Part shown: in pieces, positions 7,343 through 16,040 of the stretch
Numbering within the stretch: the first letter of the stretch is position 1
Layout: the number at the start of each line of letters is the position of its first letter
NCBI GenBank assembly: GCA_910587865.1
Contig: CAJUNX010000001.1
Coordinates: forward strand, 64,403-128,402
Reading direction: 5' to 3'
Origin: an uncultured Roseburia sp.
GTDB taxonomy: Bacteria; Bacillota; Clostridia; Lachnospirales; Lachnospiraceae
DNA: 64,000 bases
Program-made: the position numbers and the translations under genes
Notes under the pieces: generated by a model
The model's input: the letters and a program-made list of their open reading frames with translations, nothing else
What the model was told of the DNA's origin: nothing
Databases searched by the model: none

Positions 7343-9925
7343 ATGAACATTCAGAAGTTTACACAAAAGTCCGTGGAGGCGATCAACGACTGTGAAAAGC
7401 TTGCCTACGAATATGGCAATCAGGAGATCGAGCAGGAGCATCTGCTCGCGGCGCTGCTCCGCCAGGAGGACGGCCTGATCCCGAAGCTGATAGAGAAGAT
7501 GGAGATTCAGAAGGAGCATTTTACCGGCAACGCCGAGCGCCATCTGGCCGCCCGCACGAAGGTGTCCGGAGGGAAGGTTTTTATCGGGCAGGAGCTGAAC
7601 AAGGTGCTGATTCATGCGGAGGATGAGGCGAAGCAGATGGGGGATGAATATGTCTCCGTCGAGCATCTGTTCCTTGCGCTTTTAAAATACCCGAACCGGG
7701 CGATGCGGGAGATTTTTAAGGAATACGGGATCACCAGGGAGCGGTTTCTGCAGGCCCTTTCCACGGTGCGCGGCAACCAGCGTGTGACCTCCGACAACCC
7801 GGAGGCGACTTACGATACGCTGGAAAAATACGGTTACGATATGGTGGAGCGCGCGCGGAATCAGAAGCTGGATCCGGTGATCGGGCGTGACGACGAGATC
7901 CGAAACGTGGTGCGCATCCTCTCGCGAAAGACGAAGAACAACCCGGTGCTGATCGGGGAACCGGGCGTCGGGAAGACGGCTGTCGTCGAGGGGCTGGCGC
8001 AGCGGATCGTGAAGGGTGATGTGCCGGAGGGATTAAAGGATAAGCGGCTGTTTGCACTCGATATGGGAGCGCTGATCGCCGGGGCAAAGTACCGGGGCGA
8101 GTTCGAGGAGCGGTTAAAAGCCGTGCTCGACGAGGTGAAAAGCTCCGACGGACAGATCATCCTGTTTATCGATGAGCTGCACACGATCGTCGGCGCGGGA
8201 AAGACCGACGGCGCCATGGATGCGGGACAGCTGTTAAAGCCCATGCTTGCGCGCGGCGAGCTGCACTGTATCGGCGCGACGACGCTTGACGAATACAGGG
8301 AATATATCGAGAAGGACGCCGCGCTGGAGCGGCGGTTCCAGCCGGTACTGGTGGATGAGCCGACGGTGGAGGATACGATCTCGATCCTGCGCGGGTTAAA
8401 GGAGCGCTACGAGGTCTTCCACGGCGTGAAGATCACGGATTCCGCGCTGGTTTCCGCGGCAGTGCTTTCAAACCGCTATATCTCGGACCGGTTTCTGCCG
8501 GATAAGGCGATCGACCTGGTCGACGAGGCGTGCGCCCTGATCAAGACGGAGCTGGATTCGATGCCGACGGAGTTAGACGAGCTGAACCGGCGTGTGATGC
8601 AGATGGAGATCGAGGAGACGGCGTTAAAGAAGGAGACGGACCGTCTCAGCCAGGATCGTCTGGCAAATCTGCAGAAGGAGCTGGCCGAGCTGCGGGACGC
8701 GTTTAACACCCGCAGGGCGCAGTGGGAGAATGAGAAGACGTCTGTAGAAAAAGTGCAGAAGCTCCGCGAGGAGATGGAGACGGTGCGCAGCGAAATCAAG
8801 CTGGCGCAGCAGAATTACGACCTGGAAAAAGCCGCGGAGCTGCAGTACGGCAGACTGCCGGCGTTAGAAAAACAGCTTGCAGTTGAGGAGGAGGCCGTAA
8901 AGCAGAAAGAACTCTCCCTGGTGCACGAAAATGTCAGCGAGGAGGAGATCGCGCGGATCATCTCGCGCTGGACGGGGATCCCGGTGGCGAAGCTGACCGA
9001 GAGCGAGCGGAATAAGACACTGCATCTGGACGACGAGCTGCACCGCCGCGTGATCGGGCAGGACGAGGGTGTGACGAAGGTGACGGAGGCGATCATCCGC
9101 TCAAAGGCAGGGATTAAGGATCCGGGCAAGCCGATCGGATCGTTTCTGTTTCTCGGGCCGACCGGCGTCGGAAAGACGGAACTGGCCAAGGCCCTGGCGG
9201 CCAGCCTGTTTGACGACGAGTCGAATATGGTGCGTCTCGACATGAGCGAGTATATGGAGAAGTATTCCGTCTCCCGTCTGATCGGGGCGCCTCCCGGATA
9301 CGTGGGCTACGACGAGGGCGGCCAGCTGACCGAGGCGGTGCGCCGCAAGCCGTATTCCGTCGTGCTTTTTGACGAGGTGGAGAAGGCGCACCCGGATGTC
9401 TTTAACGTGCTCTTACAGGTGCTCGACGACGGGCGGATCACGGATTCGCAGGGACGGACGGTCGATTTTAAAAATACGATTATCATCATGACCTCCAATC
9501 TCGGCTCAATGCATCTTTTAGAGGGAATCGATGAAAACGGCGATATCCGCCCGGACTGCGAGGAGGCGGTCATGAACGAACTGCGCGCCAGCTTCCGTCC
9601 GGAGTTTTTAAACCGGCTCGACGAGATCATTCTCTTTAAGCCGCTGACAAAAAGCGATATTTCGAATATTATCACGCTGCTGATGAAGGACCTCAATAAG
9701 CGTCTCATCGACCGCGAGGTGTCGGTAGAGCTGACGGAAGCGGCAAAACAGTATATCACGGATCACGGCTACGACCCGGTATACGGTGCGAGACCGCTGA
9801 AGCGTTTCCTGCAGAAGCACGTGGAGACGCTCTCCGCAAAGCTGATCCTTGCGGACCGGGTGAGGGCGGGCGATACGATCGTGATCGATGCGGACGGTCA
9901 GAGTCTGACGGCATCGGTTCGGTAA
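7343..9925 (+). CDS. clpB: ATP-dependent disaggregase ClpB
   Basis: An 860-residue Hsp100 chaperone. An N-terminal Clp repeat domain (about 1-145) is followed by NBD1 with Walker A GEPGVGKT near 204 and Walker B IILFIDELH. A long coiled-coil middle domain (about 405-525) marks it as ClpB rather than ClpC or ClpA. NBD2 has Walker A GPTGVGKT near 604 and ends with the D2-small domain. It should extract proteins from aggregates together with DnaK. The ATG at 7343 has TGGAGG upstream and starts with MNIQKFTQKS, the usual ClpB N-terminus; the longer open frame from 7226 runs through the structured leader. Control appears two-layered: HrcA at CIRCE and the leader RNA. Confidence 0.97.
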   Translation: MNIQKFTQKSVEAINDCEKLAYEYGNQEIEQEHLLAALLRQEDGLIPKLIEKMEIQKEHFTGNAERHLAARTKVSGGKVFIGQELNKVLIHAEDEAKQMGDEYVSVEHLFLALLKYPNRAMREIFKEYGITRERFLQALSTVRGNQRVTSDNPEATYDTLEKYGYDMVERARNQKLDPVIGRDDEIRNVVRILSRKTKNNPVLIGEPGVGKTAVVEGLAQRIVKGDVPEGLKDKRLFALDMGALIAGAKYRGEFEERLKAVLDEVKSSDGQIILFIDELHTIVGAGKTDGAMDAGQLLKPMLARGELHCIGATTLDEYREYIEKDAALERRFQPVLVDEPTVEDTISILRGLKERYEVFHGVKITDSALVSAAVLSNRYISDRFLPDKAIDLVDEACALIKTELDSMPTELDELNRRVMQMEIEETALKKETDRLSQDRLANLQKELAELRDAFNTRRAQWENEKTSVEKVQKLREEMETVRSEIKLAQQNYDLEKAAELQYGRLPALEKQLAVEEEAVKQKELSLVHENVSEEEIARIISRWTGIPVAKLTESERNKTLHLDDELHRRVIGQDEGVTKVTEAIIRSKAGIKDPGKPIGSFLFLGPTGVGKTELAKALAASLFDDESNMVRLDMSEYMEKYSVSRLIGAPPGYVGYDEGGQLTEAVRRKPYSVVLFDEVEKAHPDVFNVLLQVLDDGRITDSQGRTVDFKNTIIIMTSNLGSMHLLEGIDENGDIRPDCEEAVMNELRASFRPEFLNRLDEIILFKPLTKSDISNIITLLMKDLNKRLIDREVSVELTEAAKQYITDHGYDPVYGARPLKRFLQKHVETLSAKLILADRVRAGDTIVIDADGQSLTASVR

Positions 9926-9939
9926 ATAGAAGTTCAGCT

Positions 9940-9981
9940 CCGCGGGAAACAGATCTTCGGAACGTTTCCCGCGGGGTTTTT
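9940..9981 (+). terminator. intrinsic terminator after clpB
   Basis: An 11-bp stem (CCGCGGGAAAC with GTTTCCCGCGG, 9940-9950 and 9964-9974) followed by GGTTTTTG. Confidence 0.92.
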
Positions 9982-9997
9982 GTGTCAGGAGTTTCCC

Positions 9998-10038
9998 TTG
10001 CAAATTTCTGAAAAAGCGGTTACACTGATTACAGTGTA
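9998..10038 (+). promoter_or_regulatory. dnaE promoter overlapped by a palindromic operator candidate
   Basis: TTGCAA (9998-10003), a 17-bp spacer and TACACT (10021-10026). The -10 box is the left half of a perfect palindrome, TACACTG-ATTA-CAGTGTA (10021-10038). Its ACAC-N8-GTGT core resembles the general layout of NrdR boxes, but only one copy is present and the centre does not match, so the regulator is unknown. A GC-rich hairpin (GGCGCCG with CGGCGCC, about 10048-10090) lies in the leader. Confidence 0.6.
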
Positions 10039-10109
10039 TTTTACCATGGCGCCGCCGGCGGTTTGTGACAGACCTGCGGCCGGCGCCGCAGAAAGCGAGG
10101 GAGTCCCAC

Positions 10110-13100
10110 ATGTCATTTGCCCATCTGCACGTCCACACGGAGTACAGTCTTCTGGACGGTTCCAACAAAATCAAAGAATATGTAAACAGGGTGAAGGAGC
10201 TCGGCATGACGGCGGCGGCGATCACGGATCACGGCGTGATGTTCGGTGTGATCGAGTTTTACAAAGCCGCCAAAGAAGCAGGGATTCTGCCCGTTTTAGG
10301 CTGTGAGGTCTATGTCGCGCCGAATTCCCGGTTTGACAGAGAGGCATCCCACGGGGATGACCGTTATTATCACCTGGTACTTCTGGCGGAAAACAACACA
10401 GGCTATCAGAACCTGATGAAGATTGTCTCCAAAGGCTTTGTGGAGGGATATTACTACCGGCCGCGCGTGGACATGGAGGTGCTTGAGGAATATCACGAGG
10501 GCATTATCGCGCTGAGCGCCTGTCTGGCCGGGGAGGTGCAGCGCTATCTGGTCCGCGGTATGTACGAGGATGCGAAGAAGGTTGCGCTCCGCTATGAGAG
10601 CTGCTTCGGAAAAGGAAACTTCTTTCTGGAGCTCCAGGATCACGGCATCCCGGAACAGCGGACCGTCAACACGCAGCTTTTGCGCATGAGCCAGGAGACC
10701 GGCATCGAACTGGTTGCGACAAATGACGTTCATTATACGGATGCAAAGGACTGGGAGGCACACGACATCCTTTTGTGCCTTCAGACCGGAAAAAAGCTTT
10801 CCGACGAGAACCGGATGCGCTATGAGGGCGGACAGTATTTCGTTAAGTCGGAAGAGGAGATGAAAGCGCTTTTTCCCTATGCGCTGCAGGCGATTTCCAA
10901 TACGCAGAAGATCGCGGACCGCTGTCAGGTGGAGATTGAGTTCGGCGTCACGAAGCTCCCGCACTATGACGTGCCGGCGGGCTACGATGCCTGGGGCTAT
11001 CTGAATAAGCTCTGCCATGAGGGACTGATCCGGCGTTACCCGGATACGCACGAGGCACTGCTTCCGCAGCTGGATTATGAGCTTTCCGTGATACAGCGGA
11101 TGGGATATGTGGATTATTTTCTGATCGTGTGGGATTTTATCAATTATGCGCGGATGAACGATATACCGGTGGGGCCGGGGCGGGGGAGCGCTGCGGGAAG
11201 CCTGGTCTCTTACAGCATCGGGATCACGAATATCGATCCGATCCGCTACAGTCTGCTGTTCGAGCGGTTTTTAAATCCGGAGCGTGTGACGATGCCGGAT
11301 ATCGACATCGACTTCTGCTTTGAGCGGCGAGGCGAGGTCATTGATTATGTGGTGGAAAAATACGGAAAAGACTGCGTGACGCAGATCGTCACCTTCGGTA
11401 CGTTAGCGGCGCGCGGGGTGATCCGCGACGTCGGACGCGTGATGGATCTGCCGTACAATTTCTGCGACGGGATCGCGAAAAATATTCCGAATGAGCCGAA
11501 TATCACGATTGAAAAAGCGCTGGTTTTAAACCCGGAGCTGCGCGCCATGTACGAATCCGACGAGACGGTGCGCACGCTCATCGATATGGCAAAGCGCTTA
11601 GAGGGACTGCCCCGCCACACCTCCATGCACGCGGCGGGCGTGGTGATTTCCGAGCAGGCGATGGACGAGTATGTGCCGCTCTCAAGAGCGTCCGACGGTA
11701 CGATCACGACCCAGTTTACAATGACGACGATCGAGGAACTTGGTCTGTTAAAAATGGATTTCCTGGGACTGCGCACCTTAACGGTGATTAAGGACGCGGC
11801 GGATCTCGTGGAAAAAAATCACGGAATAAAGCTGGATATGGACCGCATCGATTATGAGGATAAAAAGGTACTCGGATCGATCGGGACAGGGCGGTGCGAC
11901 GGGATATTTCAGCTTGAGAGCGCCGGGATGAAAAACTTCATGAAGGAGTTAAAGCCGGGGAGCTTAGAGGATGTGATCGCAGGGATTTCCCTCTACCGTC
12001 CGGGGCCGATGGATTTTATCCCGAAATATATCAGAGGAAAAAACGAACCCGGCAGTATCACTTATGCCTGTAAGGAGCTCGAGCCGATTCTGGAGGCGAC
12101 CTACGGATGTATCGTCTATCAGGAGCAGGTCATGCAGATCGTGCAGAACCTGGCGGGCTATACGATGGGACAGGCCGATAATATCCGCCGCGCCATGAGC
12201 AAGAAAAAACAGTATATCATCGACGCAGAGCGGCAGAATTTTGTCTATGGAAACAAGGAGCAGGGGATTCGGGGCTGTATCGGAAACGGGATCCGGGAGG
12301 ATGTCGCGAACAGCATTTACGATTCGATGGTGGATTTTGCGAAATATGCATTTAATAAATCCCATGCGGCCGCATACGCTGTGGTCGCGTATCAGACGGC
12401 GTATCTGAAATTTTACTATCCGGTGGAGTTTATGGCAGCGCTGATGACCTCCGTGATCGATAATCCCAGGAAGGTGTCGGAGTATATCTACAGCTGTCGC
12501 CAGATGGGGATTAAGGTGCTCCCGCCGGATGTCAATGAGGGGGAGGGGCGCTTTTCCTCGACCGCGGACGGGATTCGCTACGGACTGTACGCGATCAAAA
12601 GCGTCGGCCGCCCGGTCGTTGACGCGATCTTAGAGGAAAGGAACGCAAACGGGAAGTACCGGACGCTGCAGAGCTTCATCGAGCGGGCGGCGGGCCGCGA
12701 GGTGAATAAGAGGATCGTGGAAAACCTGATCAAGGCAGGGGCATTAGACTGTCTTGACGCAAACCGTCAGCAGATGATGTTGGTGCACGGCGCGCTGATC
12801 GACAGCCAGAACAATGAAAAAAAGAAGTCGCTGGCGGGGCAGATGAGCCTGTTTGATCTGGTGGACGAGGAAGAAAAAAAGGCGTATGTGATCCAGTATC
12901 CGGCGGTGGAGGAGTACCGCAAGGAAGTCCTTCTGGGATACGAAAAAGAGGTGCTGGGCATCTACTTAAGCGGCCACCCGCTCGAGGAGTACGAGGAAAA
13001 ATGGAAAAAGAACATCAGCGCTCTCACCAGTGATTTTCTTCTTGACGAGGAGACAAAAGAGATAAAAGTGACGGACGGGCAGTCCGTCATCGTGGGCGGA

Positions 13101-13592
13101 ATGATCACGGAAAAGACGATCAAATATACAAAAAACAATCAGACGATGGCATTTCTGACGATTGAGGATCTGTTCGGGACGTTAGAGATTATCGTATTCC
13201 CGCGGGATTATGAGAAATATCACCATCTGCTGAGTGAGGACGAAAAAGTCTTTATCCGCGGCCGGGCGTCCGTCGAGGAGGATAAAAACGGCAAGCTGAT
13301 CTGTGAGCGCATGTACTCGTTTGACGAGACAAAGCAGGAGCTCTGGCTGCAGTTTGAGACAAAGGAGGAGTTTCTGGCAAAGGAGCAGGAGCTTTATTCC
13401 ATGCTGCACGATTCCGACGGAACGGACGGGGTGGTCATCTACATCTCGTCGATCAAAGCGATAAAACGACTGTCCGGAAACCACAATATCCGGATCAGCG
13501 GGGAGATTGTGAACAATTTAACTAACTATCTCGGCAAAAAAAATGTAAAAGTTGTAGAAAAGAACATTGAAAAGCGCGGACAAAGAGATTAA
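10110..13592 (+). CDS. dnaE: DNA polymerase III alpha subunit DnaE
   Basis: A 1160-residue replicative polymerase subunit of the DnaE type, without the exonuclease insertion of PolC. An N-terminal PHP domain starts with FAHLHVHTEYSLLDG. The catalytic aspartates lie in PDIDIDF (near residue 400), and the C-terminal part has tandem helix-hairpin-helix and OB-fold regions (GGMITEKTIKYTKNNQTMAFLTIEDL). The ATG at 10110 follows GCGAGGGAG; the longer frame from 10065 overlaps the leader hairpin. pfkA begins 43 bp after the stop with its own Shine-Dalgarno and no visible promoter, so dnaE and pfkA are probably one transcript. Confidence 0.97.
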   Translation: MSFAHLHVHTEYSLLDGSNKIKEYVNRVKELGMTAAAITDHGVMFGVIEFYKAAKEAGILPVLGCEVYVAPNSRFDREASHGDDRYYHLVLLAENNTGYQNLMKIVSKGFVEGYYYRPRVDMEVLEEYHEGIIALSACLAGEVQRYLVRGMYEDAKKVALRYESCFGKGNFFLELQDHGIPEQRTVNTQLLRMSQETGIELVATNDVHYTDAKDWEAHDILLCLQTGKKLSDENRMRYEGGQYFVKSEEEMKALFPYALQAISNTQKIADRCQVEIEFGVTKLPHYDVPAGYDAWGYLNKLCHEGLIRRYPDTHEALLPQLDYELSVIQRMGYVDYFLIVWDFINYARMNDIPVGPGRGSAAGSLVSYSIGITNIDPIRYSLLFERFLNPERVTMPDIDIDFCFERRGEVIDYVVEKYGKDCVTQIVTFGTLAARGVIRDVGRVMDLPYNFCDGIAKNIPNEPNITIEKALVLNPELRAMYESDETVRTLIDMAKRLEGLPRHTSMHAAGVVISEQAMDEYVPLSRASDGTITTQFTMTTIEELGLLKMDFLGLRTLTVIKDAADLVEKNHGIKLDMDRIDYEDKKVLGSIGTGRCDGIFQLESAGMKNFMKELKPGSLEDVIAGISLYRPGPMDFIPKYIRGKNEPGSITYACKELEPILEATYGCIVYQEQVMQIVQNLAGYTMGQADNIRRAMSKKKQYIIDAERQNFVYGNKEQGIRGCIGNGIREDVANSIYDSMVDFAKYAFNKSHAAAYAVVAYQTAYLKFYYPVEFMAALMTSVIDNPRKVSEYIYSCRQMGIKVLPPDVNEGEGRFSSTADGIRYGLYAIKSVGRPVVDAILEERNANGKYRTLQSFIERAAGREVNKRIVENLIKAGALDCLDANRQQMMLVHGALIDSQNNEKKKSLAGQMSLFDLVDEEEKKAYVIQYPAVEEYRKEVLLGYEKEVLGIYLSGHPLEEYEEKWKKNISALTSDFLLDEETKEIKVTDGQSVIVGGMITEKTIKYTKNNQTMAFLTIEDLFGTLEIIVFPRDYEKYHHLLSEDEKVFIRGRASVEEDKNGKLICERMYSFDETKQELWLQFETKEEFLAKEQELYSMLHDSDGTDGVVIYISSIKAIKRLSGNHNIRISGEIVNNLTNYLGKKNVKVVEKNIEKRGQRD

Positions 13593-13635
13593 AATGAAAG
13601 AGGTTAAGAGGACGGAAATGCAGGAGGATGGACAT

Positions 13636-14610
13636 ATGTCAAAAGAGATCAATACGATTGGCGTGCTTACCAGCGGCGGAGATGCGCCGGGAATGAATGC
13701 GGCGATCCGGGCAGTGGTTCGTGAGGCGATCGTAAAAGGAAAAATAGTAAAAGGCATCAAGAGAGGCTATGCGGGCCTTTTGCAGGAAGAGATCATAGAT
13801 ATGCGGGCAAAGGATGTGTCCGATACCATACAGCGGGGAGGTACGATTCTCCAGACAGCGCGATGCATGGAGTTTACGACGCCGGAGGGGCAGCAGGCCG
13901 GTGCAGAGATCTGCAAAAAGCACGGGATTGACGGGATGATCGTGATCGGCGGAGACGGCTCGTTCCGTGGAGCGCAGAAACTTGCGGCGCACGGGATCAA
14001 TACGATCGGGCTTCCGGGGACGATCGACCTTGACATCGCATGTACGGAGTATACGATCGGTTTTGACACCGCGGTGAATACGGCCATGGAGGCCATCGAC
14101 AAGGTGCGTGATACCTCGACGTCGCATGAGCGCTGCAGCATCATCGAGGTGATGGGGCGCGGAGCCGGTTACATCGCGCTGTGGTGCGGGATTGCGAACG
14201 GCGCGGAGGACATTCTGCTGCCGGAGAAGTACGATTATGACGAGCAGAAGATCGTAAATCATATCATAGAGAGCCGTAAGAAAGGGAAGCAGCACTATAT
14301 CATTATCAATGCGGAGGGGATCGGACATTCCGCGAGCATGGCCAAGCGGATCGAGGCGGCGACCGGCGTTGAGACGAGAGCGACGATTTTAGGGCACATG
14401 CAGCGCGGCGGAAGCCCGACCTGCAAAGACCGTGTGTACGCGTCCACCATGGGAGCGATGGCGGTCGATCTGCTCTGCGAGGGAAAGACAAACCGTGTGG
14501 TCGGTTACCTGCACGGGGAGTTCCGCGATTTTGATATCGATGAGGCGCTTGCGATGGAGAAGGAGATCTCGGAGTATCAGTTCCAGATCAGCAAAAATCT
14601 TTCGGTATAG
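13636..14610 (+). CDS. pfkA: ATP-dependent 6-phosphofructokinase
   Basis: A 324-residue enzyme that phosphorylates fructose 6-phosphate to the 1,6-bisphosphate, the committed step of glycolysis. Motifs include TSGGDAPGMNAAIRAVVR (nucleotide and substrate binding), GGDGSF (ATP type, not pyrophosphate type), PGTIDLDIACTEYTIGF around the catalytic Asp, and MGRGAGYIA. The usual TIDNDI is TIDLDI here: the Asn is replaced by Leu while both Asp are kept. The start follows AGGAGG at 13622-13627. The gene sits downstream of dnaE and ends at a strong terminator. Confidence 0.96.
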   Translation: MSKEINTIGVLTSGGDAPGMNAAIRAVVREAIVKGKIVKGIKRGYAGLLQEEIIDMRAKDVSDTIQRGGTILQTARCMEFTTPEGQQAGAEICKKHGIDGMIVIGGDGSFRGAQKLAAHGINTIGLPGTIDLDIACTEYTIGFDTAVNTAMEAIDKVRDTSTSHERCSIIEVMGRGAGYIALWCGIANGAEDILLPEKYDYDEQKIVNHIIESRKKGKQHYIIINAEGIGHSASMAKRIEAATGVETRATILGHMQRGGSPTCKDRVYASTMGAMAVDLLCEGKTNRVVGYLHGEFRDFDIDEALAMEKEISEYQFQISKNLSV

Positions 14611-14647
14611 ATCCGATTTCTTTGGTAAATATTATATCAGGATTTAA

Positions 14648-14677
14648 CCCCGCGGATCCAGGTTCGCGGGGTTTTAT
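14648..14677 (+). terminator. intrinsic terminator after pfkA
   Basis: A 7-bp GC-rich stem (CCCCGCG with CGCGGGG) followed by TTTTATA. Confidence 0.88.
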
Positions 14678-14743
14678 ACATCATGAGCCGGCAGGGGAAG
14701 CGTGACGAGGTCAGGCGGGAGACGGCTGGATACGGAGCGAAGC

Positions 14744-15559
14744 ATGATTACGAGTACGGGAAGCAGACAGATGAAGCATATTTCTCATCTGATGAAAAAA
14801 GCGCGGGTCAGACGGGAAGAGGGGCTTTTTGTCGTGGAGGGAAAGAAGATGTGCAAAGAGGCGCCGGCGGAGGAACTGGTGCAGGTTTATGTCTCGGAGA
14901 GCTTTCGGAGCGATCCCGCGGCGGAAGAGCTGCTGCGGGACCGGCGGTATGAGGTGGTTTCCGACCCGGTGTTTAAAAGCATTTCGGACACGCTGACACC
15001 TCAGGGGATACTCGGCGTTGTGAAAATGCCGCGGTATGATCTCGCGGATCTTTTGTGCGGCAGCCGGACGCATCTTCTGGCGCTCGAGGGGATCCAGGAT
15101 CCGGGAAACCTCGGCACCATGCTTCGAACCGGGGAGTGTGCGGGGATCACGGGGATTCTTATGGATCAGACGACCGTGGATCTGTTTCACCCGAAGACGG
15201 TGCGCTCGACGATGGGCAGTATTTACCGGGTACCGTATTACGTGGCGGAGGATTTTGCGGCAGCGGTCCGCGAGGTAAAGAAACACGGGATTACCGTATA
15301 CGCCGCGCATCTTAAGGGCACACTGTCCTACGATGAGCCGTCTTACCGGGAGGGAACCGCTTTTCTGATCGGAAATGAAGGAAACGGGCTTACCGCGGAG
15401 ACAGCCGGACTGGCGGATGAGCGGATTAAGATCCCGATGGAGGGATGTGCGGAGTCGTTAAATGCGGCGGTATCAGCGGCGCTGCTGATGTATGAAGCGG
15501 CGAGGCAGAGAAGACACTGCGGAGGAAGGCAGGGAGAGAGACATGCGGATTTGGTTTAA
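14744..15559 (+). CDS. RNA 2'-O-ribose methyltransferase, SpoU/TrmH family
   Basis: A 271-residue SPOUT-class methyltransferase. An N-terminal L30e-like substrate-binding domain (about 10-95) precedes the knotted catalytic domain. The latter carries the three SpoU motifs: ALEGIQDPGNLGTMLRT, FLIGNEGNGLT and IPMEGCAESLNAAVSAALLMYE. It should use S-adenosylmethionine to methylate a guanosine ribose in 23S rRNA or a tRNA; the exact site cannot be told from sequence. The ATG at 14744 has GGAG 7 nt upstream. The last 17 bp overlap the next small gene. Confidence 0.9.
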   Translation: MITSTGSRQMKHISHLMKKARVRREEGLFVVEGKKMCKEAPAEELVQVYVSESFRSDPAAEELLRDRRYEVVSDPVFKSISDTLTPQGILGVVKMPRYDLADLLCGSRTHLLALEGIQDPGNLGTMLRTGECAGITGILMDQTTVDLFHPKTVRSTMGSIYRVPYYVAEDFAAAVREVKKHGITVYAAHLKGTLSYDEPSYREGTAFLIGNEGNGLTAETAGLADERIKIPMEGCAESLNAAVSAALLMYEAARQRRHCGGRQGERHADLV

Positions 15560-15806
15560 GCTGATAAAGGACAATCGTCTGCTTAAGGACACGACGGTCA
15601 CGGACGAGTCAGAGGATACGAGGACGCACAAAATATTCCGGGCGCTCGATGAGGTGTGCCTGGAATTTGACCTGGGAAAGCCGATCTGGCTGGATTCGAA
15701 TGTCAGTGAATTTAAGCGGCATGCGAAGACACGTTTCCGCCAGGACAGCTTTATCGAGCAGGTCCCGTTTGATTTCCTGGAAATGCATGTGATCGAAGAG
15801 GATTAA
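15543..15806 (+). CDS. hypothetical protein, 87 aa
   Basis: A small soluble protein starting MRIWFKLIKDN, with an acidic C-terminus (EMHVIEED). It overlaps the methyltransferase stop by 17 bp and has GGGAGAGA upstream, so it is translationally coupled. The pattern (KIFRALDEVCLEFDLGKPIWL, then a basic FKRHAKTRFRQDSF segment) looks like a conserved small domain, but I cannot name the function. A terminator follows. Confidence 0.75.
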   Translation: MRIWFKLIKDNRLLKDTTVTDESEDTRTHKIFRALDEVCLEFDLGKPIWLDSNVSEFKRHAKTRFRQDSFIEQVPFDFLEMHVIEED

Positions 15807-15816
15807 AGCCTCAGAG

Positions 15817-15848
15817 GCCCCGCGGGAATGAAAATCCGGGGCTGTTTT
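15817..15848 (+). terminator. intrinsic terminator after small ORF
   Basis: GCCCCG (15817-15822) pairs with CGGGGC (15837-15842), followed by TGTTTTCC. Confidence 0.75.
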
Positions 15849-15873
15849 CCGTAATTGTTAATATTTCATAAAG

Positions 15874-15915
15874 ATTTGTGGAAAAATCCACAAATTTCAT
15901 AAAATGTGCTATAAT
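15874..15915 (+). promoter_or_regulatory. relQ promoter region with perfect palindrome
   Basis: TATAAT at 15910-15915 has no consensus -35; the expected position falls in a perfect palindrome ATTTGTGGA-AAAA-TCCACAAAT (15874-15895). The palindrome is flanked by direct repeats of TTTCATAAA. This looks like an operator, or an activator site compensating for the weak -35. Confidence 0.6.
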
Positions 15916-15928
15916 TATGTTGTGAGCA

Positions 15929-16030
15929 TCTGTCTGCATGCAGACAGATCCGTTTCGTAACATAAGAACGGCCCGTGACAGCCTGCTGCCGTTGCGAAGG
16001 CACGGTGCAGAGCGTGAGGTCCGTTGTCTG
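15929..16030 (+). ncRNA. structured leader of the relQ-like gene
   Basis: The roughly 120-nt leader starts with a near-perfect palindromic hairpin (ATCTGTCTG-CATG-CAGACAGAT, 15929-15950). Its right arm can alternatively pair, as CAGACA, with TGTCTG directly 5' of the Shine-Dalgarno GGAGG. A second hairpin pairs CCGT with ACGG around 15990-16010. No similarity to the clpB/rnr leader was found. Confidence 0.4.
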
Positions 16031-16040
16031 GAGGAATTGT

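Noticed and set aside
15929..16040. Third copy of the clpB/rnr leader before relQ
   Set aside because: It is structured and starts with a hairpin, but lacks the 9-nt loop, the loop-to-ribosome-site complementarity and the conserved bases before the ATG.
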